45,890 bases of DNA. Origin: CAZUZD01 sp964624465. Lineage in GTDB: Bacteria > Planctomycetota > Planctomycetia > Isosphaerales > Isosphaeraceae. The position numbers and the translations under genes were made by a program. The stretch covers positions 1 through 45,890 of the forward strand of contig CAZUZD010000013.1 of the NCBI GenBank assembly GCA_964624465.1, written 5' to 3'. The notes under the pieces are model-generated. The model had not been told where the DNA came from and did no database searches. It was given only the letters and a program-made list of their open reading frames with translations. Numbering within the stretch: the first letter of the stretch is position 1; the number at the start of each line of letters is the position of its first letter. This document shows positions 26,090 to 34,311 of this stretch, piece by piece.

Positions 26090-27511
26090 ATGACCGTGAC
26101 GCCCCGGCTCGCCCTGGCCACGGACCCGCACGGCTCGGACCCCGCCCCCGCGAGCCTCGCCGTGCTGGCTGGCCTGAGCGCCGCCGGCTGGCGGGTGCAG
26201 CACTTCCGGTCGTGGGCCAGCCCGATCTCCAACCGCGTCGTCGGCACCCTCACCGGCCGCCCCGGCCGGCACCTCGACGCCTGGCTGATGCCGCCGGCCG
26301 TCTGCCGACGGGTCTTCGAGCAGGGGGCGCGCGGGGCCGACCTGGCGATCGTCGAGGGGACCCTCGACCGCGACCCGGTCGCGGATCAGGGCCCGACGCC
26401 CGGCCAGCGCGTGCCGATCGTCGCGCCGGCGAGCGTGGGCCTGTACGGCGACCGCCCCGGCCCGCTCGCTCCGCTGGCCGAGGCGCTCGACCTGCCGCGC
26501 GTGCTCGTGCTCGACAGCCGCCTGCTGACCCAGGCCCGTCCGCACCTGCCCTGGATCCCCGACGGGGTGGACGCCGTGCTGCTCGACCACCTGGAGCGGC
26601 CCCGCGACTTCGAGGGCCTGCGGTCGCTGGTCGGCCTGCTGCTCAAGAAGCCCGTCGTGGGCGCCATCGAGGCCCTGCCGGTCGCCCGCGCCGCCCTGGC
26701 GGCGCTGCGGCCCGATCAGGCCGCCGACCCCGAGGCGTTCCGGCCGCTGGCCGAGAGCTTCGTCCGGTTCGCCGACCTGCCCGCCTGGCGGGCCCTGGCC
26801 GAGTCGCGGCCGTTGCCCCACGGCACCGATCTGGCTGCGGACGCCGATCCCGACGACCAGACCGCCCCCGGCCGGCCGTTCCGGGTCGCCTACGCGATGG
26901 ACGAGGTCTTCGGCGGCTACTATCCCGACACCCTGGCGGCCATCGAGGCGCTCGGCGGCGAGCTGCTCGAGTTCTCGCCGCTGCGGGACGACTCGCTGCC
27001 GCGCGGGGTTGACCTGGTGCTGATCGGGTGCGGGTTCTCCGACCTGTTCGCCGAGGAGCTGGCGGCCAATGTCTGCCTGATCGCCGACCTGCGGGCCCAC
27101 GTCTGCCGCGGCCGTCGGATCTACGCCGAGGGCGGGGGCGCGGCCTACCTGGGCCGGTCGCTGATCGTCGGCGACCGCGTCACCCCGGGCGCGGGCATCC
27201 TCTGCTTCGACGCCACCCTGCATGCCCAGCCCACCCCGCCGGTGCCCGTCGAGCGCACGCTCGTGCGCGACGCCTGGCTCGGGCCGGCCGGCTCCTCGGT
27301 GCGCGGATACCACTCGGGCCGCTGGTCGCTGGCCCCCGCCCCCGAGCCCGGCGACTGCCCCTCGCGCTCGGGCCGCCTGACCGCCGAGGCCGACGTCTAC
27401 TTCCGCAACAACGCCGTCGGCAGCCTGATCCACCTCCACCTCGGCGCCCTCCCCAAGGTCGTCGCCGCCTTCGCCGGCCGCGGCCCCGAGCTCCGCTCCT
27501 CCATCAGCTGA
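26090..27511 (+). CDS. CobB/CbiA-like protein with both catalytic signatures lost, 473 aa
   Basis: Overall it resembles cobyrinic acid a,c-diamide synthase: an N-terminal nucleotide-binding-like domain and a C-terminal class I glutamine amidotransferase-like domain. Shared marks are ASPISNRVVGTLTGRPGRHLD, GADLAIVEG, VGAIEALP, a GYH...RW block and the terminal SLIHLHLG with His448/His450. However, the P-loop (G-x-x-x-x-G-K-T/S) is replaced by ATDPHGSDPAPAS, with no Lys. The amidotransferase nucleophile in the family's AECGG is replaced by Gly348 (YAEGGGAAYLG; codon 27,131-27,133). The frame is intact, so it is not a decayed gene. No other cobalamin gene is nearby. A new role or a non-catalytic partner is inferred. 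The start at 26,090 is where homology begins; its ribosome-binding site is weak. Confidence 0.75.
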   Translation: MTVTPRLALATDPHGSDPAPASLAVLAGLSAAGWRVQHFRSWASPISNRVVGTLTGRPGRHLDAWLMPPAVCRRVFEQGARGADLAIVEGTLDRDPVADQGPTPGQRVPIVAPASVGLYGDRPGPLAPLAEALDLPRVLVLDSRLLTQARPHLPWIPDGVDAVLLDHLERPRDFEGLRSLVGLLLKKPVVGAIEALPVARAALAALRPDQAADPEAFRPLAESFVRFADLPAWRALAESRPLPHGTDLAADADPDDQTAPGRPFRVAYAMDEVFGGYYPDTLAAIEALGGELLEFSPLRDDSLPRGVDLVLIGCGFSDLFAEELAANVCLIADLRAHVCRGRRIYAEGGGAAYLGRSLIVGDRVTPGAGILCFDATLHAQPTPPVPVERTLVRDAWLGPAGSSVRGYHSGRWSLAPAPEPGDCPSRSGRLTAEADVYFRNNAVGSLIHLHLGALPKVVAAFAGRGPELRSSIS

Positions 27512-27560
27512 GGCTGGAGTCCTCGGCGCCGCCGGGCTGCCCGGATTCCGGCGTTGTCGT

Positions 27561-27591
27561 CGGGCGGATCCGCGCCAGCCTCATCCGCCGG
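27561..27591 (+). repeat. GTCGG/GTAGG-type palindrome copy
   Basis: CGGGCGGATCCGCGCCAGCC followed by TCATCCGCCGG has the same GGCGGAT...ATCCGCC stem and GCGCCAGC core as the copies at 13.2-13.5 kb. It lies between two convergent genes. Confidence 0.65.
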
Positions 27592-27620
27592 GCTCGGTCG
27601 GTGGGCTCCGATCGTCGTCG

Positions 27621-27650
27621 CGGCCACGCTGCGCTCAGGCCACGGCGCAC
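27621..27650 (-). repeat. Single copy of the GTGGCC-type palindrome
   Basis: On the minus strand GTGCGCCGTGGCCTGAGCGC continues AGCGTGGCCG. It matches the arms of the inverted repeat at 3403-3491 in 25 or more of 30 positions by eye. Confidence 0.65.
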
Positions 27651-27729
27651 AGGATGATCCGGGCCGGGTCGGGCTCGGTGCGGGTCTGCCGACGAGCGGA
27701 CGAGGTGAGGGGGAGCCCCCCGGCCGGGA

Positions 27730-29568
27730 TCACCTGGCGCGGTCGACGCCGGAGGCGGTGCGGGCGTCCAGGGCGCGTTGCAGGGCGGTGGCGCGGAGGG
27801 TGGGGGCGATGGGGGTGACGCGGTCGGGCCAGGCGACGTTGGCCTCGGGGCGGCTCAGGGTCACGACGTCGGCCAGCAGGGCGTCGTAGACGTGGCGCAT
27901 GGGCGGGGGCAGGGCGTTGCGGTCGGCGATGGCCAGCAGGGTCTGCTGCCAGGTGGCCCGCGCCGGGCCCGACTCCAGGCGGCTGGCCTGGATCAGGGCC
28001 GTCTGGAGGCACCAGCGCAGGCGGTCGGCGTCGCTGGCGCCGGCGCCCGGCGGGGGCTCGTCGCGGTAGGCGGGCCAGTCGGCGCTGCGGCCGGTGGGGC
28101 CAATCCGCTCGGCGCGCTCGGCGGCGGGGATCAGGCGGTAGAGCGGGTCGCCCAGGAGCATCAGCCGCCAGGGGGTGCCGAACGGGTCCTCGGCGGGCAG
28201 CTTGCGGACGGCGGCGGCGAACGGCAGGCCCTGCGCCAGCAGGTCGGCGACGAGCTTGGGCGTGCGGAAGGCCTGCAAGTACGGCTCGTTCATCGAGCCG
28301 TAGTACAGGAACGCCCCGTTGGCCCGCCAGCGGCCGGCGATGGTGGCCGGGTCGGCGGGCTTCATCGCCGAGAAGCTGTGGATCATGTGCACGGCCGTCG
28401 GCAGGCTCATCGGCACGTCGACGGTCTTGCCGATCGAGCCGGGGCCGGCGCGGAAGTTGTCGTCGCCGCCCGAGCTGTTGATCAGCAGCAGGCCGTGCCG
28501 GTTCAGCGGGTCGAACGCGCGGTGCCAGCCGGCCAGGCCGGTCTCGTCGCGGCTGGTGCGGCGCTCGACGCGCATGAGCGGCTTGAGCGAGTCGGCCGCC
28601 TCGGTGGTGCGGTACTGATCCCAGGGCGACTCGGTCTCGTCGAAGGCGTTGTAGAGCAGGGCCGACTCGGGCTGCAAGAAGAGGCTGCACATTGCCTCGT
28701 ACACCGACTGCTGCGCCGAGCCGGTGAGCCGGCCGGTGAACGCCCAGCGCTGGCCGGTCTTGAGGTCGCGGCCGAAGATGTCGTCGAGCGCGTTGTCCCC
28801 CTTCTTCTGGCCCTCGGGGATGTCGTACCGGTCGGGCCAGGCGCCCGAGAGGGTCAGGAAGTCGCAGTCGTCGCCCAGTCCGGCCAGCTTCGGATACAGC
28901 TCGCCAAGGCTCTTCTCGAGCGACACCGCGAGGTTCGCGGCGGTCTCCAGCGGCAGCGACTTGGCGGGGTCGAGCCCCAGGTGCCAGCGCACCAGCGGCT
29001 GGAACCGGCCGGCGGCCAGCGCCACGGCGCCCGGCAGGGTCGGGCTGCCGGGCTCGCTCAGGACGACGCCGGGCGGCACCGGCCCGAGGCTCGTCGGGGG
29101 CCGGTCGCCCCGGGGCCACTGGTTCGAGGGCGCGCCGGCGGCGGCCCACGACTGGCCGACGGCCATGACCGAGCGGACCCAGAGCGCCTCGGGCTCCAGC
29201 GCCGCGGCCCGGCTCGGCTTGCGGATCACCCGCGCCGGCCGGAAGGCGCGGAGGAACCGGATGGCCAGCTCGGTGTCGTCGATCAGGATCGGGTAGAAGT
29301 GGTCGCGGTCCCAGGTGGCGATCGCGTCCAGGAAGGTGGGCAGGTCGGGGACCAGGCAGACCTGGTCGATCACCTGGCGGGTGGGCCCCCGGCGCGTCGC
29401 CCAGGTGGCGGCGGCCTGCCGCAGCTCCTTGAGCCGCTCGTCGGCCAGCGAGGTCGGCGCCTCGAGCTCGATCTCGGCCCGGGGCGGCGGCGGGGTCGAG
29501 CTCCCGAGCACCGGCAGGCCCAGGACCGCCAAAGCGGCGGCCGCGATTCGTGAGATGCGCCTTCGCAT
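27730..29568 (-). CDS. Large secreted protein, possibly C25/caspase-fold-like, 612 aa
   Basis: An exported protein of unknown function. The N-terminal signal peptide (about 1-25, RISRIAAAALAVLGLPVLGS) is followed by a Pro-rich linker. The segment GAFLYYGSMNEPYLQAFRTP and the later LGDPLYRLIP recall patterns in gingipain-like (C25) and related planctomycete secreted proteins, where a 'GAfxYxGSvxEPyl' strand and a 'GDPlyr' motif close the fold. I could not identify a His/Cys catalytic pair with confidence, so protease activity is not claimed. The ATG at 29,568 has GAGGGCC upstream. It is divergent from rbsD and convergent with the CobB-like gene. Confidence 0.75.
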   Translation of the reverse strand: MRRRISRIAAAALAVLGLPVLGSSTPPPPRAEIELEAPTSLADERLKELRQAAATWATRRGPTRQVIDQVCLVPDLPTFLDAIATWDRDHFYPILIDDTELAIRFLRAFRPARVIRKPSRAAALEPEALWVRSVMAVGQSWAAAGAPSNQWPRGDRPPTSLGPVPPGVVLSEPGSPTLPGAVALAAGRFQPLVRWHLGLDPAKSLPLETAANLAVSLEKSLGELYPKLAGLGDDCDFLTLSGAWPDRYDIPEGQKKGDNALDDIFGRDLKTGQRWAFTGRLTGSAQQSVYEAMCSLFLQPESALLYNAFDETESPWDQYRTTEAADSLKPLMRVERRTSRDETGLAGWHRAFDPLNRHGLLLINSSGGDDNFRAGPGSIGKTVDVPMSLPTAVHMIHSFSAMKPADPATIAGRWRANGAFLYYGSMNEPYLQAFRTPKLVADLLAQGLPFAAAVRKLPAEDPFGTPWRLMLLGDPLYRLIPAAERAERIGPTGRSADWPAYRDEPPPGAGASDADRLRWCLQTALIQASRLESGPARATWQQTLLAIADRNALPPPMRHVYDALLADVVTLSRPEANVAWPDRVTPIAPTLRATALQRALDARTASGVDRAR

Positions 29569-29791
29569 GCGAGGCCCTCGGACCGCCGGCCAGCCGCGAC
29601 CCTCCCGGCACGGCGGGACCGGCCACCGGCGCCGGCCCGGACTTCGCGGGGGTTGGTGGGCGTCGGCCTCGGCATTATACTGGACCGATCGGCGACGCCC
29701 CTAGTCCTCTCCCCCTGATCGCCCCGCGCCTGGTCGTGGGGCCGTGCGGGCGCCTGCTCCGTGGCTCCGGCCGGAAAGTTCGAGGTCGTTG

Positions 29792-30187
29792 ATGAAGAAG
29801 GGCGGCATCCTGAACCCCGCGATCTGCTCGCTGCTGGCCGAACTCGGACACCAGGACGAGCTGCTGATCGTGGACGCGAGCTTCCCGCTGCCCTCCGACA
29901 GCCACGTGATCGACCTGACGCTCGTGCCCGGCATCCCCCGGTTCCTCGACGTCTTCAAGGCGGTGCTCGATGAGCTGGTCGTCGAGGGCGTGACGATCGC
30001 CTCCGAGATGAGCGAGTACAGCCCCAAGCTCTACCAGGAAGTGCTGCGGCTCGCCGGCGAGTCCGACGTCGACGAGATCCCGCACCACGAGTTCCGCGAG
30101 CAGGCCGAGGGCGTCAAGGGCGTGATCCGGTCCGCCGAGTTCACCCCCTACGCCAACGTCCGCATCCTCTGCGGCTGCCCCTTCTGA
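29792..30187 (+). CDS. rbsD: D-ribose pyranase (RbsD family), 131 aa
   Basis: It interconverts pyranose and furanose forms of ribose or a related sugar. The protein begins MKKGGILN as in E. coli RbsD. It has the active-site His20 and Asp28 (LGHQDELLIVDAS) and the C-terminal IRSAEFTPYANVRILCG with Tyr120 and Asn122. The length (131) is normal for the family. No ribose transporter or kinase is adjacent, so it may act on another sugar. A GT2 gene follows 120 bases downstream on the same strand. Confidence 0.9.
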   Translation: MKKGGILNPAICSLLAELGHQDELLIVDASFPLPSDSHVIDLTLVPGIPRFLDVFKAVLDELVVEGVTIASEMSEYSPKLYQEVLRLAGESDVDEIPHHEFREQAEGVKGVIRSAEFTPYANVRILCGCPF

Positions 30188-30308
30188 GCCGCGACGGCCG
30201 CCGCCCGCCGTGGCGATCGGCCTCGACAGGATCGCCCCCCCAGGTATCCTCACCGGCCGAACGGCCGCCGCCCCCTGACGGCGGCGGCCCGCCCGGGAGG
30301 CTGCCCCC

Positions 30309-31355
30309 TTGCGCGCCCCGAACCTGCCGATCGGCCCGCCCGCCGCTGACGACGACGATGCGCCGGCGCTCAGCGTGGTCGTGCCGCTGTTCAACGAGCG
30401 GGCCAACCTCGATGCCCTGCACGCCCGCCTGAGTACGACCCTGGGCCGCCTGGGCCTGGGCTACGAGCTGGTCTTCGTCGACGACGGCAGCCGCGACGGC
30501 ACCCCCGAGCGGCTCGACGCGCTGGCGCGGGCCGACCCGCACCTGGCGGTCGTGCACCTGAGCCGCAACTTCGGCCACCAGCCGGCGATCACCGCCGGGC
30601 TCGATCACGCCCGCGGCCGCGCGGTGATCGTCATGGACGGCGACCTGCAGGACCCGCCCGAGGTGCTGCCCGGCCTGGTCGAGCGCTGGCGGGCCGGGTT
30701 CGACGTGGTCTACGCCGTCCGCACCCGCCGCAAGGAGGGGGTCCTCAAGCGCGTCGGCTACAGCGGGTTCTACCGGCTCCTGAACGCGATCAGCGACCTG
30801 GACATCCCGCTCGACAGCGGCGACTTCTGCCTGATGGACCGCCGCGTGGTCGAGGCGCTGCGGGCCTTGCCCGAGCGGGCCCGGTTCGTGCGCGGCCTGC
30901 GCACCTTCGTCGGGTTCCGCCAGACCGGCCTGGCCTACGAGCGGGCCGGGCGCGCGGCGGGCCAGCCCAAGTACACCTTCCGCGCCCTTCTGGGCCTGGC
31001 CATCGACGGCCTGATCAGCTTCAGCAGCGAGCCCCTGCGGCTGGTCACCCGCCTGGGCCTGGCCACGGCGGCGGCCTCGGCCGTGCTGCTGGTCTGGGTC
31101 CTGGTCGACGCCCTCCGCAACCACACTGCGCCCCGGGGCTGGGCGAGCACGATCGTGGTCGTCCTGTTCATGGGCTCGGTGCAGCTCGTGAGTCTGGGCA
31201 TCATCGGCGAGTACATCCGCCTGATCTTCCTCGAGTCCAAGCGCCGGCCGACCTACGTCGTCGCCGACTACCAGCCCGCCCGCGACGCGACCGCCGACCC
31301 CGCGACCGCCGGAGACCGGCTTGAGTCGCGGCGCGCCGGCGCGGTCCAATGCTGA
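30309..31355 (+). CDS. Polyprenyl-phosphate glycosyltransferase, GT2 (DPM1/GtrB-like), 348 aa
   Basis: It is expected to transfer a sugar from a nucleotide donor to a polyprenyl phosphate at the cytoplasmic membrane. The catalytic domain shows VVVPLFNER, FVDDGSRDGT, LSRNFGHQPAITAGL and the metal-binding DGDLQDPPE (Asp110/Asp112). Two C-terminal helices (about 248-268 and 281-303) and GIIGEYIRLIFLESKRRP are typical of GtrB/ArnC-like enzymes. The TTG start at 30,309 is supported by GGGAGG eight bases upstream; no better ATG or GTG exists. An aldose-1-epimerase-like gene follows closely, suggesting a sugar-related unit. Confidence 0.92.
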   Translation: MRAPNLPIGPPAADDDDAPALSVVVPLFNERANLDALHARLSTTLGRLGLGYELVFVDDGSRDGTPERLDALARADPHLAVVHLSRNFGHQPAITAGLDHARGRAVIVMDGDLQDPPEVLPGLVERWRAGFDVVYAVRTRRKEGVLKRVGYSGFYRLLNAISDLDIPLDSGDFCLMDRRVVEALRALPERARFVRGLRTFVGFRQTGLAYERAGRAAGQPKYTFRALLGLAIDGLISFSSEPLRLVTRLGLATAAASAVLLVWVLVDALRNHTAPRGWASTIVVVLFMGSVQLVSLGIIGEYIRLIFLESKRRPTYVVADYQPARDATADPATAGDRLESRRAGAVQC

Positions 31356-31410
31356 GCGCCGGCCCTCGGGGCGGCCCACCCGACTCGCCTGGATCGCCGG
31401 AGAGCTGCTG

Positions 31411-32415
31411 ATGGCGCATCGGATCGCGACCGAATCGATCGGCGGCCGCACGGTCTACCACCTGCACGACGACGCCACGGGCGCCTCGGCGTCGGTGCTG
31501 CCGGCCGTCGGGTTCAACCTGTTCGACCTGCGCCTGCCGGCCGGCGGGCGGCTCTGGCCCCTGGTCGTGGCCGAGCCCGACTGGCCGGCGCACCCCGAGC
31601 ACCCGAGCCGGCACGGCATCCCGGTGCTGTTCCCGTTCCCGAACCGCATCCGCGACGCCCGCTACGAGTGGCGCGGGCAGTCGTACCCGCTGGAGCCGAC
31701 CAAGCCGCCCAACGCGATCCACGGCTTCGCCCTCGACCGCCCGTGGCCGGTGGTCGAGCACGTCGCCGACGCGCAAGGCGCCCGCCTGACCGGCCGGTTC
31801 CACCTGGCGGCCGATGCGCCCGCCGACCGCGACCGCTGGCCGTCCGACGCGACCCTGGAGCTGACGTACACCCTCTCGGGCCGCACCCTGACGCTCGACG
31901 TGCTGGTGGGCAACCCGGGGCCGGCCGACCTGCCGTGGGGCTTCGGGATCCACCCCTACTTCCGCCTGCCGTTCGACCCGGCGGCCGACCAGGCCCGCAC
32001 CAGGGTCATCCTGCCGGCCCGCTCGACCTGGGTGCTCCAGGACGCGCTGCCGACCGGTGAGCGCCGGCCGGTCGACGGCGGCCCGCTCGACTTCCGCGCC
32101 GGCCGGCCGATGGCGGGCCTGCGCATCGACGACGTGCTCACCGACCTGGAGCCGGGCCCCGACGGGACCTCGCGCTGCCGGCTGGTCGACGAGACGCTGG
32201 GGGCGGAGTTCCGCATCGACTGCGGGCCGGGGTTCCGCGAGCTGGTCGTCTTCACCCCGCCGCTGGCGGTGGGGGGCGGGGTGATCGCCGTCGAGCCGTA
32301 CACCCAGACCACCGACGCGATCCACCTCCAAACGCAGGGGATCGACGCCGGCCTGAACGTGCTGGCCCCCGGCGCCTCGGCTCGGCTGCGGCTGGCGTTC
32401 TCGACGGCGGGTTGA
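31411..32415 (+). CDS. Aldose 1-epimerase family protein, 334 aa
   Basis: A mutarotase-fold enzyme acting on aldoses or a phosphorylated hexose. The catalytic residues are His104 (NAIHGFA), His181 (GIHPYFRLP) and Glu295 (AVEPYTQTTDA). The segment PVLFPFPNRIRD is the usual substrate loop. The ATG at 31,411 has GGAG nine bases upstream; a longer TTG frame from 31,321 would overlap the preceding glycosyltransferase gene and adds an unrelated tail. It probably shares a transcript with the upstream GT2 gene. Confidence 0.9.
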   Translation: MAHRIATESIGGRTVYHLHDDATGASASVLPAVGFNLFDLRLPAGGRLWPLVVAEPDWPAHPEHPSRHGIPVLFPFPNRIRDARYEWRGQSYPLEPTKPPNAIHGFALDRPWPVVEHVADAQGARLTGRFHLAADAPADRDRWPSDATLELTYTLSGRTLTLDVLVGNPGPADLPWGFGIHPYFRLPFDPAADQARTRVILPARSTWVLQDALPTGERRPVDGGPLDFRAGRPMAGLRIDDVLTDLEPGPDGTSRCRLVDETLGAEFRIDCGPGFRELVVFTPPLAVGGGVIAVEPYTQTTDAIHLQTQGIDAGLNVLAPGASARLRLAFSTAG

Positions 32416-32560
32416 GGGCGTCCGGGACGTGGCGAATCGGACGCGCATGGCCCCGGCGCTTGCCTCCCGTGCCTGGGGCCAGCGATAATAGGTCGCTCAT
32501 GAATGGGGTCGGCGACCGCCGGAACGGCGGCGCGGGGGCGGTGGGGGAGGGTTCAGAGTC

Positions 32561-33091
32561 GTGTCGTCGATCCCGCCGCCCGTGTCGCCGTCGCTGCTGT
32601 CCGGGCTCTCACAGCCGACCCTCCAGCGGGCGATCGACCTGTACCTGGCCGAGGCGTACCCCGCCGGGTCGCTGCCCGAGCCGGTCCGCCGCCGGATCAC
32701 CTGGGCGCCCGAGGCCGGGCTGGCCGACCTGCTCGCGAAGCCGCCGTTCGAGCGGGTGCAGCCTCAGGACGGCAGCGGCGCCACGGTGTACGCCCTGCGC
32801 CTGGGCAACCACCGCTACCCGCACATGAAGCTGCAGGTGCAGGCCTGGCCCTCGCCGGCGGGCTTCATGCTCACGGTCAACACCCACGACCAGATCGTCG
32901 GCCTCGACCCCGAGGCGCCCGACGCCGCCGAGTTCCGCGCCCTGCAGGCCGAGAACCAGCGGATCAAGGAGCAGATCGAGCACGCCTGGGACGACGCCGG
33001 CCTGCCCAACTTCTCCCGCTACCTGCAGGACTACATCAAGAACCACCCCGGCCCGCCCGCCGGGGCCGGCGAGCCCGCCACCGGGGTCTGA
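32561..33091 (+). CDS. Hypothetical protein, 176 aa
   Basis: The family is not recognised. A soluble alpha/beta protein: TLQRAIDLYLAEAYPAG, then VRRRITWAP, FERVQPQDGSGATVYALRLG, YPHMKLQVQAW and a helical segment EFRALQAENQRIKEQIEHAW, with a Pro/Gly tail. The GTG at 32,561 has GGGGGAGGG about 9 bases upstream. It is convergent with the FkbM gene; the stop codons are 12 bases apart. Confidence 0.7.
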   Translation: MSSIPPPVSPSLLSGLSQPTLQRAIDLYLAEAYPAGSLPEPVRRRITWAPEAGLADLLAKPPFERVQPQDGSGATVYALRLGNHRYPHMKLQVQAWPSPAGFMLTVNTHDQIVGLDPEAPDAAEFRALQAENQRIKEQIEHAWDDAGLPNFSRYLQDYIKNHPGPPAGAGEPATGV

Positions 33092-33103
33092 GCGCCCGGC
33101 CGC

Positions 33104-34159
33104 TCAATCCGCGACGGCGTGCGGCCCGGTGGTCGGCAGGAAGGCGAGGTCCTCGATCCGCCCCAGCGCGAAGCCGTCGAGGAACGCGCCCGGGTCGTCG
33201 ATCGGGCACAGGTCGCCCGTGCCGCGCTCGATCAGGTGCGCCCGGTAGCCCAGGGCCCGGAACCCGTCCAGGAACTCGCGGCCCGTGACGCCGGAGACCC
33301 GCCCGAGCATCTCGGTGCTGAACTCCGAGGTCACCACCGGCCGGTCGCGCTCCAGCAGCCGGCGCGCGCCGGCGACGATCAGGCCCTCGGCGCCCTCGGT
33401 GTCGAGCTTGATCAGGTCGACGCGGGTGTCGGCCGTCAGGTCGTCGAGCCGCAGGGTCGGGATCACCACGCAGTTCGGGTTCAGGAGCGTGGCCTCGGCC
33501 GGGCTCAGCAGGCCGCCGTTGGAGCCGAGGTGCGGCGAGAAGTAGGCCGCGCCGGCGCGGTCGGAGAGCCCGACGGGAAACAGGGTGACGTGCGCCAGGC
33601 CGCTGCGGCGCAGGCTCAGCAGCAGCAGCCGGCAGTTCTCCGAGTTCGGCTCGAAGGCGAGCACCCGGCCCGTCGGCCCGACCCGGCCGGCGGCCAGCAG
33701 CGTGTGGTAGCCGATGTTGGCCCCGATGTCGACGACCGTCATGCCGGGCCGGATCTGGTCCTCGAGGAACCGGCTCAGATGGTCCTCGTAGCGGCCGTCG
33801 TGCAGCAGCGGGCCGCCGAGCGCGATGTCGGCCCGGTCGACGGCCAGCTCGGCGCCGTGGGCCGGCACGTAGGCCAGGTCGTCGGCCCCGAACCGCACGG
33901 TGAATGGGGACGGATGCTCCTGGCGATCGAACCGGGCGAGGATGTGCCGCGCCCGCGCGGCCGGGGAGGCCAGGCCCAGGGCCTCGATCCCCGCGAGCCG
34001 CTCGGCCTCGGCCGCCGTCGCGGCCCGGCCGTAAAGCGTCCGGAACAGGTCCAGGGTCGCTTCGGGGCCGGTCGCCGGCGGCGCGGGCGCCGGTGGGGGC
34101 GGGGTCGAGCCGGGCCGGAGCACGTGGCCGACGTGGGCGCGGAGTTTGCGCGTCAGCAT
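33104..34159 (-). CDS. FkbM-family SAM-dependent methyltransferase, 351 aa
   Basis: It is expected to O-methylate a sugar or other hydroxyl. The SAM-binding loop VVDIGANIGYHT is at 142-153, the acidic LAFEPNSENC follows, and LIKLDTEGAE is the FkbM hallmark. An ~85-residue N-terminal region (Pro-rich linker, then a helical EATLDLFRTLYGRAATAAEAE segment of the type found in glycan-related proteins) precedes the catalytic domain. The gene follows the histidine kinase gene on the minus strand after ~150 bases. The substrate is unknown. Confidence 0.88.
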   Translation of the reverse strand: MLTRKLRAHVGHVLRPGSTPPPPAPAPPATGPEATLDLFRTLYGRAATAAEAERLAGIEALGLASPAARARHILARFDRQEHPSPFTVRFGADDLAYVPAHGAELAVDRADIALGGPLLHDGRYEDHLSRFLEDQIRPGMTVVDIGANIGYHTLLAAGRVGPTGRVLAFEPNSENCRLLLLSLRRSGLAHVTLFPVGLSDRAGAAYFSPHLGSNGGLLSPAEATLLNPNCVVIPTLRLDDLTADTRVDLIKLDTEGAEGLIVAGARRLLERDRPVVTSEFSTEMLGRVSGVTGREFLDGFRALGYRAHLIERGTGDLCPIDDPGAFLDGFALGRIEDLAFLPTTGPHAVAD

Positions 34160-34311
34160 TGGGCGGAACCCCCTGGGCGGCTGGCGGTCGCGACCGCCGG
34201 CCCCGGGCGTGGGAGCCGGGGCGCCGTCGCTGCGATCCATCGCACGCACCGATGTGCCGGTGTTGTACCGGCGGGCCGCGATCGTGGCCACCCCAACCGG
34301 GGGCGGGGCAC

